Shown: one piece after another, positions 1 to 11,395 of the stretch
Layout of the letters: every line of letters starts with the position of its first letter
Numbering within the stretch: the first letter of the stretch is position 1
Assembly (NCBI GenBank): GCA_026419785.1
Contig: JAODTK010003677.1
Span: 124,001-188,000 of the forward strand
Origin: Sclerodactyla briareus
Taxonomy: Eukaryota; Echinodermata; Holothuroidea; Dendrochirotida; Sclerodactylidae
Direction: 5' to 3'
DNA length: 64,000 nt
The notes under the pieces: model-generated
The model's input: the letters and a program-made list of their open reading frames with translations, nothing else
Databases searched by the model: none
What the model was told of the DNA's origin: nothing
Translations under genes and position numbers: made by a program

Positions 1-1068
1 TCTTCCTATTTCAATCGTAGGGTACTTTCCCGACATTTTTAAAACTGCCCCCAGAAGTTGACAACGAAGGAATCACACCCTCTGTGATCACTTAGTCCTC
101 TCTCTGGATTGAGATTACTAATACAGGGTAGGTTTCATTTTTCGGAGTGTTATTTCCCTAGTCCAATACATACGCCCCATGATAAGCGGTCAGTACATAG
201 GGACGCCTGTTTACGTTGAGTTTGTACAATAGCCGAACCGTTTTCCTTCTTAGCTAGTCTCTTAGCTATCTTATTAGAGCCCTTATGAGTGATCTTGCAG
301 TTGCTCTTCAAATAGTCACAGCAATTCGCAAAGTCCCCCCTCTCACAATCATAACCAGAGACAGTGATCCCAACTCCTGCGGAACGCCACATAAGGATTG
401 TCTGTGTTCAAACCTGTGTTTAAAGGCCAATAGCTCCACATAGGGATATGGAGTTTGGACCCGTTAAAATAGGTTCAAACCGACGTTCATATGGGTTTCC
501 GTGACGTAGTTAAAGCCTGCTGAAGCTGGTGTATGTGGATTGCCCAAAGATAAGAAAACATTCCCACCACGCAAGTATGATTAGTCTGTGAGAGGCGATT
601 GTTGTGTGTGTCGAGGTGTGACGGTTTACTCCGTAAAAGTACGAGTCATAATATACCCGAAATGTCGGAGGGTATAATCCACGGGACGGTTCGTTCACCA
701 ATTCCATGCATAGACCCTACTGGTTATGACAGTATTTTGTGAATTCATGAGAAATATTGACTCTTTTCTCTTACAAAATAAAGTGATTAGTTGATTCGTC
801 ATTATTCTATTTTGTTGCAATCCCACAAAAACATTAGAAATGTACCCTTGTTTTGAGCTCTTCGTCTGTGTACTCGATATCAGGAACAGGGGTGGGAAAC
901 TGAAATAAGAAGCTGGGAAAGAAACAAATACAGGAACCACAGATGTGGAGTGTGTCGGGGATTCAAACACTGACTAAGCTTTCCGTGTAGAAATGGCTTC
1001 TAGTGAGTCTGTATGATAGCAGTCCTGTAGTGCTTTGCATGTTGTGGGGTTTGCGTAGTTTGCTTTGT
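1..1068. other. No recognisable feature
   Basis: I see no gene, repeat or RNA signature here. The open frames are short, start at non-ATG codons or resemble nothing I know, and no splice-bounded exon stands out. Confidence 0.5.
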
Positions 1069-1070
1069 TA

Positions 1071-1215
1071 CACTCTAAAACGGGTTGGGTGCAAATCCCA
1101 CCTGGGCAATTTGATTTACCAAGTCTGGGTTAAATATCGCCCAATTTGAGTAAATGTTTACCAGGTTGAGTGAAGCAAATTGCCCAAGTGGTATTCGTAC
1201 TAACATTCATTAGAT
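1071..1215. mobile_element. MITE-like inverted-repeat element, right end eroded
   Basis: It begins CACTCTAAAA directly after a TA dinucleotide, as two other elements in this window nearly do (14661 and 21172). The left arm contains CCCACCTGGGCAATTTG and the right arm contains CAAATTGCCCAAGTGG, which is its reverse complement apart from one G/A difference. The arms stay alignable to about 1206, after which the outermost ~14 bp of the right end are missing or diverged. The middle repeats the words CCCAA and TTTACCAGG. There is no coding capacity, so if mobile it is non-autonomous. The TA flank suggests a Tc1/mariner-like or ISL2EU-like mobiliser, which is inference. Confidence 0.5.
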
Positions 1216-2670
1216 TGGTAAAACGCCGGATTCTATGCCTAATAGTTGTTAGACGAAAGGCATATGTTGCCCCACGATAGTAGGGAAGGCCTAGTGGTGG
1301 CATTCGCGGTAGTTGGAATGAATGAGTTTATTCCTCAACGAATAATTAATTGAAGAAAAACGGAAAAAGGGTTATGCGTTAAATAAATTTTATCAAACAC
1401 AACGACGAAATGAGAGGTTTTGTTTTTATACCATTCCTTAAGAACAATGAACAATAGTGATACTGTTGATGTCGTATGTTTAAGGTTCCGCAAATATTGT
1501 CGGACATTCGATTGCGATAAAGGCTTAGCATTTTCATGAAAATTCCTTGCACGGGTTACAAAAGGTTATGCAGATCCAGGACGTGTGCTGGTACATCCGT
1601 AAACAAATGTACGATGGCAGTAGAGTAGTGATGATGTACCTCGGTACACAGTGGCGTGGTAACACGGCTCTGTCTATGCTATATCAAAGGGAGTGTAGGC
1701 TTATTGCAACAATCCGTGTTTCATACAGGACAGGCTAATTAACAGGACACGTGCCACATTAAAGGACGGTGTTATGTTCCCTATAACATTCATCAGAAAT
1801 ATACGGACTGTGGCCGTAATTCTTATTTAACGTGGAAACTGGGTCATATAATAGCTGATGAGCTCGGAGTCCAATGATGTGGATGTGGTGGGCCGGGATG
1901 AATGTGAGCTATTTCATGGAATTTACAATCATTTACCGTGATGACGAAAATCATTTCCGCGACCCGTACACGGGGTAATGTTCCCACTCAGTGTTCCTCC
2001 ATTTTCTTTGAGTATGAGTTTCTGCTGTTACGAACTCGTATCTATCTCTGCAGATCAACTGCAGCTCATTTAGCACGTCATGGTGGTACTGGTATGAGAA
2101 CCCATTTATGGTGTCTTGCTCCCCGCAACTATGGAATCCTCCCCTAATGACAATGTCGGTGGTAACTATTCACGTGCGGAGTTATGCTAGGCTGTGTTGC
2201 GCGCATTCTTACTCATGTTGCTGGATAACGGCATATTGGTCACGCGTATCTGGTGCAGATGTACTTACTGCTTATAGTTTATGCAACCTGGGCTATCGTC
2301 TGTCTCCTCCTCTGGCGATTCCCAATCTTCAGTAATAGCCCTGCCAATGAAAATATATGCCAAAGCTGAGGCGAATGTCATCACTGGTACATGGTTGGAC
2401 CTTATATGCCTACGAGTATCAAGTAATAGCAGGCATCGGATACGCAATGCACATTTTTGGCCACTAAGCGTAACGTAACAGTACATTTGGCCACACATTG
2501 ATGGCAATAACTTAACTTTGATTATCAATTGAACCGTGCTGAATTCATTAGGCTATTGGCCTCAACGCAATGTCGTATTTGCACATTCTTATTGATACTT
2601 GTACAACCAGGTAATAATTGAGGCCATTTTGGTGTGCGTGTGCGGCTACCGTAATAAGAAAATTACTTCC
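1216..2670. other. No recognisable feature
   Basis: I can assign nothing in this stretch. Overlapping open frames on both strands at 2108-2528 are under 90 codons and look like chance. Confidence 0.45.
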
Positions 2671-2679
2671 TCGCGTTAA

Positions 2680-2815
2680 ACGAGTGGTTTAGTCAGTTTT
2701 GTAGAGCGTTCGTCTTACCGTTCGGGATAACGGCGTTTACGTTAGAATCCCGGTCACGAGCCCTTCTCTTCTCGTCGGGTTCTTAGGACGATGGTTTGGA
2801 ACCGAGAACGAACCA
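2680..2815 (+). mobile_element. tRNA-derived SINE head (degenerate)
   Basis: The stretch reads like a tRNA gene front half: an A-box-like TAGTCAG...TAGAGCG at 2690-2709 and a B-box-like GTTAGAATCCCGG at 2741-2753. The downstream text GTCGGG...GGTTTGGAACCGAG at 2774-2806 resembles the GGACGTTAAACCGAGGTCC-type conserved stretch found in many invertebrate SINE-like repeats. Anticodon-arm pairing is too degraded for a functional tRNA. Confidence 0.45.
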
Positions 2816-3687
2816 ATATGTGTGCAAGGTGCATTTGCTGTTTGCGGTGAGATTACCACCCCCACACCGCACATCAAGGATCTCTGAAAAGGCATTGCCG
2901 TATTCTGTGTACTATGAGGGATTCGCAGCTGCAGAATAATTCCACACACTTATATAAAGTATTCCTCCAAGTATGCAACTGTTGCCGGGCCTCGAATAGG
3001 CTCGAACTTTGGCTCAAAAATTGTATCATAAACAATTAACGAAACTTTTTATATAAAATAATGACAATAAAAAAGCGTTGTTTTAATTTTATCTCTCACA
3101 GGTGGGATCGCTGTCCAGTTGTGGGTTCAAATTGCCCAGTAGATGGGTGGTGCACTTATCAAGGCTCCGACATGTTTTGGGAAACCATATTTCTGAAATT
3201 GAAAATAGCGCAAATAACAACGTAAACTCAATACGATATGTTGACACAACCCCACCATCACCATCAACTTTTTGAATGTGAAGCACCACATGTAGGTACC
3301 AAATTTTAATTATCGATATACGAGAACCTTAAGAGACCTTCATTTTGGTTGTCACTGATGGCGTAGAGAATCGAATCTAAGCAATGTGAAGCGCATAGAC
3401 TTTTTTTTTTTTTTATAGTAAATCTCAATGGTGAGGCAATTCCGTTTTCCTGCAAACAAATTATGTGCCGTTACGATTTTCAATTATGCACTGGCGTTAG
3501 TCATTCAAGTGATAACACTATCGAGCAAAGCAAAGAATTTTTTTTACCATTTTGGCGATGCATTCCGATCATTTTACAGGCAGGTCTCACGATGAAATTG
3601 GTATAGCTACTTTTTCTTTAAAATAGATAACCAATACTCTCGAAACTGACAACAATCATCAGAGCCCTACTTGTCTCCTTTAGGAAT
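2816..3687. other. No firm feature; poly-T and one acceptor-like open stretch
   Basis: A T-run lies at 3401-3414. At 3101 the text TCTCTCACAG resembles a splice acceptor and is followed by about 40 open codons with spaced cysteines. There is no partner exon and no recognisable family, so I do not call an exon. Confidence 0.3.
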
Positions 3688-3689
3688 TT

Positions 3690-4375
3690 GGTGATTGCGT
3701 ACTTTCTGTCGATAATAGCAATAGAGTCCGCGAACATATTGAAGCGCGCGTTGTTACAAACGTTCCAATACGGCGAACTTGAAATACATTTATTTGCGTC
3801 CTGGGACGATCAAACAACGAATGGAAGGAATTGCTTCAATAGCCGCGGGGTTTCGATGCCATCCGCTAATACCTATCATCATCCTTTTACCCTACTTAGT
3901 TTTGTTCTCGTCTACTCGGATGAGATTTCGCGCCTAGCATTATTTGTTTCTATCTCTGCTGCATCCATTGCCCTTATGTGTACACTTTTCATGTTGTGTA
4001 CGCCTGCATCCGCACTTGGAGATCATACCCTAAGCACTCGGCATCTTCGTTGGCTAACAACAATCGTGAACAATTAATGATCACGTGAAAATAAGATGGT
4101 TGGCGATGGTGGCAATACAGTCCAGCGTTTGAGCGCACCGTTTGTTGCGAACGCCAACTACGGTGCACTTCAAATACATTTATTTTGTCATCTGGGGCGA
4201 ATCAAACATCGCATAGAATGATTTCTCATAGCGTCAGTATGGTGAAAATATAGTTACCATATTGTTGGAGCGGCACACCGTTGTTCAAATGTCAAATACT
4301 ACGGAAACCTAAAATACATTTGCCTCTGGGGCAAACAAGCCCGAATGAATGAATTGCCTCAATTACTGCGACATA
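3690..4375 (+). repeat. Three degenerate tandem copies of a ~150 bp unit
   Basis: Three blocks (about 3690-3850, 4085-4240, 4245-4370) share the same order of words: a TTGTT...AACG...CAA motif, then ACTT(G/C)AAATACATTT, then CTGGG(G)CGAATCAAAC, then GAATG...AATTGC(T/C)TCAAT. The 129-codon open frame at 3688-4077 is a translation of the first copy plus spacer. It has no start-context or domain support and is not annotated as a gene. Confidence 0.5.
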
Positions 4376-6417
4376 TGTAAATTTTACTTCGTAAATATCA
4401 CTTACGTTTTGGTGGAAATTATATAATTATGTAAGACTTGAAATAATATACATGAGATTTTACTGGAAGTCATGTGTTGTGGATTTTACATAATGGTTTG
4501 TGGTGTTATTTATCAACTAGGGGTCTCAGGGTATCTGGGAAAACATATCCTAGCAAAACTACACTGATGCAAAGGCACGCAAAGACGGAGACGGCGAGAT
4601 CAAACGTGAAAAAACCCACACGTCATCGTGGAAGTACGAATTAATATTATTTTAGAGCATCCAACATCAACCTGAGAGCTATTCGACTCACTCCTCCCAA
4701 TTTGGGGGGAGATTGTAACTTCTAAATGTACAATATGCACTGTTTGACTAAATTTCAGGCGAATACCTTCTGTTAGTGGACACATTGGAATAGTCATAAT
4801 ACCGATACGCAATGAAATACTCTTTGACTCAAAAATTCCACCATTAGCCCTTCCTTAACGTTACGTCAATGATATGATCTTGGAATTTGTTTCAAGGTCT
4901 CGAGGAACAATGTTTGTTCGACCGTCGCACGGACGTGTTCGAACACTCTCTCCTACCTCCCCTGAACGAAAACGACAAATCCCGCTAGCCAAAACTTTCA
5001 CAGATTCCCTTCCATACTCATCAACAATAAATCCGAAAAGATGTGCATTGAATTGGTTGTGTTCTCAAGAATGCACGTGGGGTGCCAGTAAAGGCCGGAT
5101 GAAGAGCGATGGAGAAGAATCTCTCTATGTACGCCCCACCTATCTAGTGTGAGCATGCGCACTTACAACCGTAAAGCGGCTCCGGCGTCCGTTTGATAAC
5201 TGAAACCCACCTTTCGGAGTTATCTCTCTTGTGTAGTCTCACACTGTCAGCCACTTTATTCAAATTAGCCATAAGATTCTTGGATAGGCCACTGTTTTCT
5301 CACCTGGACGAGGAAGTCTTGTTTGTTTTCTTTCTTTCTGGATGGCCGTGGGGACTCAGCGTGTGTTAACGGTAACGTGTAGAGCCTAAACTGAAGAAAG
5401 CATCCCCAAAATCGAATCCGCCTTTCATTTACCAGCCTACCCGCTCGCTCCGTTCGTCGTCCCGCATCTTCTCCTTCCGTCCACAGTTCACTCGAACCAC
5501 CATTATGGCGACCGGTCCTTTATGTTCGGCTCCTACTGGTCTGGAATGGCTTGCCACTCGCAGTTCGCAGTGCCAAACATTGACTCTTTTCAAACGCTTA
5601 TTGAAGCATTAGTCTTTTTTGGGTTAAAGCTCTTTGAGATTTGTATATGTAAAGAGCTCTATATTGAATCGAAAGTATTAGTATGATTATTATTATTTTG
5701 TATTTTACACTGCCTAACATGTTTTGCAGTAGCTACAATTAACGACGAGCATACAAGGCGTCAATACTGGGGGGGGGGGTGGGTGACACACCGCTGGGAA
5801 AACAAACATTGTTCCCCTGCAAATCCGTATCATAGTCCTCGTCTCTGCACGCATATTCGTTCACGCGCTGACCAATTGCATTACAGTATCTGGCACTACA
5901 TTGGGGACACCTGTGTATCGACTGTATTTGGGCGATTCATGCGTGACATGCCGTTGGTTTATCTGTCAGGGGGAATGATAATTTCCTGCTGATAGGCCGA
6001 AGTGTTCAGTTTTGGCCAGTTCCCCCCCCCCCGGCTTGCCTCCTAATTCTCACCAGTGGCACTGGCCACGAAATCAATGATGTTCCCAATTACTCTATTT
6101 GTCGAATATCCACTCCGTGCCCTTTACCCATTTCTTTCATAATCATTGACAACCCTCCCGTTTTTAAGGCTTTCCTTCATGGTTGTCGGCGCAGAGTAAA
6201 CGTTGGACTTAGCAACGACCTAAATTGAAGGAAATGTAACTGACGTAAAAATGGATAACGCCACGCTGTAAGACCTTCCCCCTCCTTCCACTGATGGGGC
6301 ACGTAAATAATACCAGGAAAACCAAAGGCTTAGTGATTTTTTACTCATTTCTACTAAATCTAAATGACCATATCAAAACAATGGGATAGATTTATAATTA
6401 CTTAATTCCATCTCGAT
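4376..6417. other. Mostly featureless; G-run at 5768 and C-run at 6025
   Basis: The text GGCGTCAATACTGGGGGGGG at 5758-5777 matches the start of the G-run element at 11220 (GGCGTCAATCCTGGGGGGGG). An ATG at 5503 in a fair Kozak context opens only about 35 codons, and no splice partner is recognisable. Nothing else is supportable. Confidence 0.4.
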
Positions 6418-7140
6418 AGGACCATCGGAAGTTCTGGAATTACCGCGTCCACAGATTTTCAGGACTTCGACCTCTGCTGGATCTCCTGACCCACACCATG
6501 GGACATATGTTCACACATCACGGGAAAGCCACACACCAATTATGAGCTCACTCCCACTTGTGGGGTTCAGGTTATTGTGTCCTGAGCTAAAATTGGCCAG
6601 AATTTAAGTTTCTTCTTCTCTACAATTCCTTCCCGGTTTAAAAAAATCCCCTGTTTACACAAAAGAGTACTCCTCATAATGACGCAGTATCGGGTCCACA
6701 AGGTTTTCGGACTATGAACTCTGCTGACCTCAGATTACCTTTGACATGACCAATAAACAATAGGGAGCAGATGCTCATCTGGGGCACCTACGTACCGAAG
6801 TATGAGCTCGAGCCATCAGGTTGGGTCGAATTGATGTGTCTACAAACATAAGTTACTCCCATTTTGTTTACCGGAAAATGACTTCTGCTCTACATAAAAA
6901 ACAACCCATCGGGTTTCTTGGCCCTCCCCATAAGAATGCAATAATCCACAATTTAGATTGATCAGGACCAGGCGTTTTCTGAACTCATCGTGGCCCACAG
7001 GTTTTTCAGATTCAACTTTTGCTTAAATCCCAGATGATCTTTGACCAGACTCCAAACCATAGATATCATGTACTCATAATGGATAACCCAATACCAGGAA
7101 TGGGCTCAATCCATCCAGGGGGTGGATTAATCTGGCCACA
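6418..7140 (+). repeat. Three degenerate tandem units (~270 bp) of a TGACCT-type repeat
   Basis: Blocks starting near 6430, 6685 and 6975 share, in order, a GTCCACAG(G)TTTTC(A/G)GA word, an ACTCTGCTGACCTC-like word, a TTTGAC(C) word, a (T)ATGAGCTC or GGGCTCAATCC word and a TAAGTT word. Divergence is high, so this looks like an old tandem array. No coding potential is visible. Confidence 0.45.
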
Positions 7141-7141
7141 A

Positions 7142-7300
7142 GTCATGTGGTCACACACAGCCACCACACACCCACACACCACACACCCCAGCAAACACCA
7201 CGCACACACACACGGCACACACCACCACCACCGCGCGCACACCACACACAACACACACACACACCCACATGCACACAGCACACACACACACCCTGTCATT
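7142..7300. repeat. CA/CAC-rich low-complexity tract
   Basis: About 160 bp of CACA, CACACC and CACCACC on the plus strand with few other bases. It explains the His/Thr-rich frame on the plus strand (7019-7330) and the Cys/Val-rich frame on the minus strand (7066-7308). Neither is a gene. Confidence 0.9.
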
Positions 7301-7554
7301 GACTGCATAGACTCCTGGAATGTCTTATGATCGAAAACGCATCACCCGCACTGACGGACTGATAGTTCTATTTTCCTTGTATAAGGTCACAGAGGCACGT
7401 ATCGATCACACCAGTGTCCTCTCGCCTATCTCTGACCCATTATCTTGATTTCGAAAGGAAAACTCAAATTCGGAAAAAGCATAATGTGACCCAGTGAGCA
7501 TGAACGTGTTCTTTCATTGTGGGAAGAAAACAAATCATTACAGCTTGTAGTTCA

Positions 7555-7615
7555 GAATAACTCAGTCGGTAGAGCTCTGGACTGTGTCGGAAGGTTTGTT
7601 ATTCAAATTCCATGA
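7555..7615 (+). mobile_element. tRNA-like SINE head fragment
   Basis: TAACTCAGTCGGTAGAGCTC at 7558-7577 is a good A-box-like D-arm, and GGTTTGTTATTCAAATTCC at 7592-7610 is a distorted B-box. The stems do not close well enough for a working tRNA, so this is most likely the promoter part of a dead SINE. Confidence 0.45.
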
Positions 7616-10600
7616 GAGCCTATCGTATACTGTCCCTTGGCGAGGATCTGCCCACATTGATACCTTATATAAACCTCTATGTGATACCTGGGGACATGGG
7701 AAATCTGAGTAAAACTGCCTATAACTTCCCCGCAACGAAACGCTTGGATCGAAGATTATCTGCCGGGTTTTTTATGTTACAACATATCAGTGAATTGGTA
7801 CAAAATGAAACTAGTCGCATTACTATCCCGTCCTCCTTTTGACGTCCATTGTGAATGTAAACCACCGTTGTCTGAACTCCCATCTCCCCTACGATGTCTA
7901 AAACCCCCCCCCTAATTCTGATATCATTGTATTGGAAATTAAGTTGAATGAAGTTTACCAGGCACTCACAAGGGCTGCTCAGTCATAGTCGTTCCGATTT
8001 GAGAGGAAGGGGTCCGGAATGAGCAGCTGGAATCTAAAGGTTGCCCAATTTAATTGCAGTTATGTTTGGAAGCGACCCATGAATCCGTCCGAGATATTCC
8101 CCATGTTTTTTGACAAATTGGGTATAAAAACAACAACGTGGCATAGGAAGTACTTCATGTATTCTGCGTCTTCTGCTCCGCCCCTGCTGAATTTCACCTA
8201 ACCCGTCGCCGGGATCTCGGTCGGTACCACTATGCATCCAGTTAATATGGCCGGTTCTGGATCCCGGTTTTTTCAAACTGGCAACAATGTAACTGAGCGT
8301 TATTGTATACATTACATTTACACTTCATACAGAATGTCCCTATCCCTATCACTGCTAATGTATACCCGTCGAAACATTCAGCGCCTGCCAAGGGTGCCGA
8401 AAACCCCATTTCCCCTTCGACGAGAACTTATTGAAGCTTTTTCGACGGCGCCAAAGAATGGTGATATCCCTTCGTGAAATACGTCATCGTTTTCCCCCGC
8501 AGGCTCAGTACGGCTGGTGCCGACCAGGTCGATCGAATTCCGAACCGAGTCCCTTCGGGCATCTTCGATTAAACTCGTTTTCCGAGTGGGTATCATAAAT
8601 CTGGATGGAAAATTAGAAGTAACAAAATATCGATCAGAATACGAATTCGGATTATCAGTCTTGATACTGTAGATATATACCTTTGCGGCATTTAATTAAT
8701 CAACATCATGAGATTGTGATAATCCTGTGCAGGATTGGATGACATAACAAGAAATTTAGTGAATTTATAAACATTAGTCATGATGGCGATCTGCCAGTTC
8801 GGGATGCAAACTCGTATGACGTAGTGCACGATAAATTCAGTGATATGTGGCAAACTGCCCACCCTCTTCCACCAGTGCGGGGAATAAATTGTGAGACTGG
8901 GACTACAGATAAACCATTGCATAATTCGCGCCTAATTTCGTTGATGAGTTTTTCTCAACTGAATGCCTGCACGGTGCGCGAACCCATGATAAAAGGTTAC
9001 GCAACACCCAATAATCGAGAAATATTCATTGACTTGAACCCACATTTTTTTTTTCTTTTGCCAAATCACGGCTCACGATTGCCCTTATAGTGTGTGAATA
9101 TTCCACATGCCTTGTGTGAAGTAGTGCCTCCGACTGCGCAATTATTTGAATGTACACGCCTATGCGCTCGGTTGCGACAGGTTCAGTGTATGCGGATTCA
9201 CGGAACATAAACATATAAGTTTTGTCCAATACGTTTTTAACACAAAATCAAATATCTTCACGTTCAGTAGACTTTACAGTTGTTTGTATTGATAATTGCA
9301 AAATCAGGTTCTAGGTGGCCCATGATTGCATTTATTTGCCATAGGGAAGTTAGGCTATACTGATGCCGCACTGGCTCCCGACCTCAACCCCCCCCCCCCC
9401 CTCCTCCCTCTTCCCCAGACAATCTCTCGATAACGCTACTGGAGTATGACTTATATGGTGTCTCTGTAAGTAATGTGTATTTATTCAGTTCATCTATTTG
9501 CAGTCACGTTCGTTCAGATCTTTCTAAGCCGTCATGCTCTTGTTAAACTCAGGATGAATGGAGCCAGCTAGATACCTTCTGGGATTTCCGAGGCATATTA
9601 TATTTTGGTCAGTTGACTGACTTCCACAAAATACGTAAAAATTTCAATAATACTGTTTTACATGGTACGAGCATCCAATCGCGAGTGGTGAAAACTTCGA
9701 AGGTCGTCCCGTGGTCTTTAGAGCTCCTTAAAATGCAGTTCGTTTGAACTAAACTATATTAGCAAAATCAATGTAAATTCAGAATGGGTTAGTGCTCGGT
9801 AAACTGGTACTGGGGTCATGTGTGTAGTAACCAGGCGCTTTGATGACCACGGCGATTTGCAGGTTGTGCGATAGTTTTATTTTTATTTCAATTTACTTCA
9901 CATGGACAAAACATGTATGAACTTTTTTTTTTAATCCTAATTATTTTATTTCTGTCAAAATTGAACAATTTTCACAAACTGCACGGGCAAAGTTCACTTG
10001 CATTCCACATGTAGCAGCACCAACCTCGTTGCTTCACCGCAGTATTTGTGACAGTTTTGCCTCAGCGGAGGGGGGGGGGTTTTGGGTATTTGAGACCTTA
10101 GTTATTTCACGAGGATTGAGTTCCTACAGAGGAGTTAACCGCGTGTTTGACAAAGTTTGTCACAACTGCCAGTGAAAGTTGTGTAATGGCCACGTGGTGA
10201 TTACTATGGATTTGACACTTGGAATTCTCCGTTCTACAGTCAGGTTGTATATTGCGTTCACGTCAGCCGGCAGTGACCATTTTACAGTTACGGCTGTCAT
10301 CGAGTGTAATTAACACAGTTACGGGTTTTTTTTTAAACCTCAATAGCCGGGCCGCCTCTAACAATGAAACGCGACATACTAATAACAACACTAATGGGTT
10401 ATGGGGTGAAGGGTGAGAGACCCTCAAAATGAACAGAACAATTGCGAAAGTCTGTAGGTTACAGGGGAATGATTGACAAAATAATATAATAAGTAATAAT
10501 AATAACATGTAGATGAACTAGGAGTATGTAAAATCCTTTTAAACGTTAGGAAATTTGGGGAAATAGATAAATGCATTTTCAAAACAGCAGTGTACGTTAA

Positions 10601-10650
10601 AATACTAGAAATATCGTTCGTTCGGCCGTTTAATGTCATACACATATACT
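7616..10650. other. No recognisable gene; C-run near 9389
   Basis: Both strands at 8380-8670 are open over 60-70 codons and CpG-richer than the surroundings. A possible acceptor (CCCCCGCAG) lies at 8495-8503, but I recognise no family. A C-run lies at 9389-9401 and a G-run near 10070. The rest shows nothing. Confidence 0.35.
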
Positions 10651-10659
10651 ATTCAGTTC

Positions 10660-10935
10660 CGTGATAGCCTTACTCCTTGTACAAAGAGTAGGCTAGTATC
10701 ATCCTGTATACAGTATCACTGGCAGAAACTTCTGATTTTTGCGAAAGAAGTCCACTGTCGTTGATATTTAAGGACGAGTGGCCCAAGAATGGATCCTTGT
10801 GGAACACCACATGGGGGTTTCTCCGACGTGGACAAAACAAACACCGTTCACTTAGCAACACTTGGTTTTCTGAAAAGCATTTCCATTAGATTATCATGAC
10901 TAATCGTATCTGCTATATTTGCAATCGAAAATACA
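10660..10935 (-). mobile_element. LINE-C: non-LTR retrotransposon RT fragment
   Basis: Read on the minus strand, 10920-10875 encodes DTISHDNLMEML, which matches the RT block 'AFDT..H..LL.KL' of non-LTR elements. 10810-10778 encodes CGVPQGSILGPL, the diagnostic RT block. 10715-10680 encodes IQDDTSLLF where active elements have Y/F-A-D-D, so the catalytic box has lost its first residues. The spacing between the blocks is shorter than usual and frames shift, so this is a dead, 5'- and 3'-truncated copy. Clade is not assignable; jockey/CR1-like is the closest by eye. Confidence 0.75.
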
Positions 10936-11215
10936 TTTCTCTATTTTTTTTTATTTTTTTTTTTGCATTTCCTCGATAACGTACTCACGCGCTCCAATGA
11001 CCTTAATTGACGGTTTCTTCCTGATATCTGCAATCTACTGGTTCTACAGATTTATGTTTTGAGATGTTGAAATATTAAGGAATGTGACAGGTAGATGTAC
11101 GCCCAAACTCACGTAGGAACAACGCCCACACACCGCTGCGTGATGGTCATGTCTCTATAAGCAGATTGAAAGGGGCACACGTCTCGACAATTTGACGTTC
11201 ATGTGTTAGGTCAGC

Positions 11216-11395
11216 TTGAGGGCGTCAATCCTGGGGGGGGGGCGTGTCCCCCCACATTTTGAGAATGCTTCATTGATTTTCATTTTTCACACAGTATTTT
11301 TTTTTTTTTTTGGAAGCGAGGTCATGCCCCCCGCCCCACAACTTGGGGTCATCCCCCCTCCACTTCTAAAGGATTGTCGACCCCTGTGGGTCAGC
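11216..11395. repeat. G-run/C-run element
   Basis: It starts GGCGTCAATCCTGGGGGGGG, has CCCCCC about 15 bp later, a T-run at 11297-11311, then CCCCCCGCCCC and CCCCCCTCC blocks. The opening words recur at 5758, and GGCGTCGATC occurs in reverse complement near 40590. I read it as a member of a dispersed G-run family. No coding function is visible. Confidence 0.45.

Noticed and set aside
3688..4077. 129-codon plus-strand frame with hydrophobic stretches
   Set aside because: The first half is one unit of a degenerate repeat, there is no conserved domain, and the start codon context is unsupported.
7019..7330. 103-codon frame, His/Thr-rich, plus its mirror on the minus strand
   Set aside because: It is the translation of a CA/CAC low-complexity tract.
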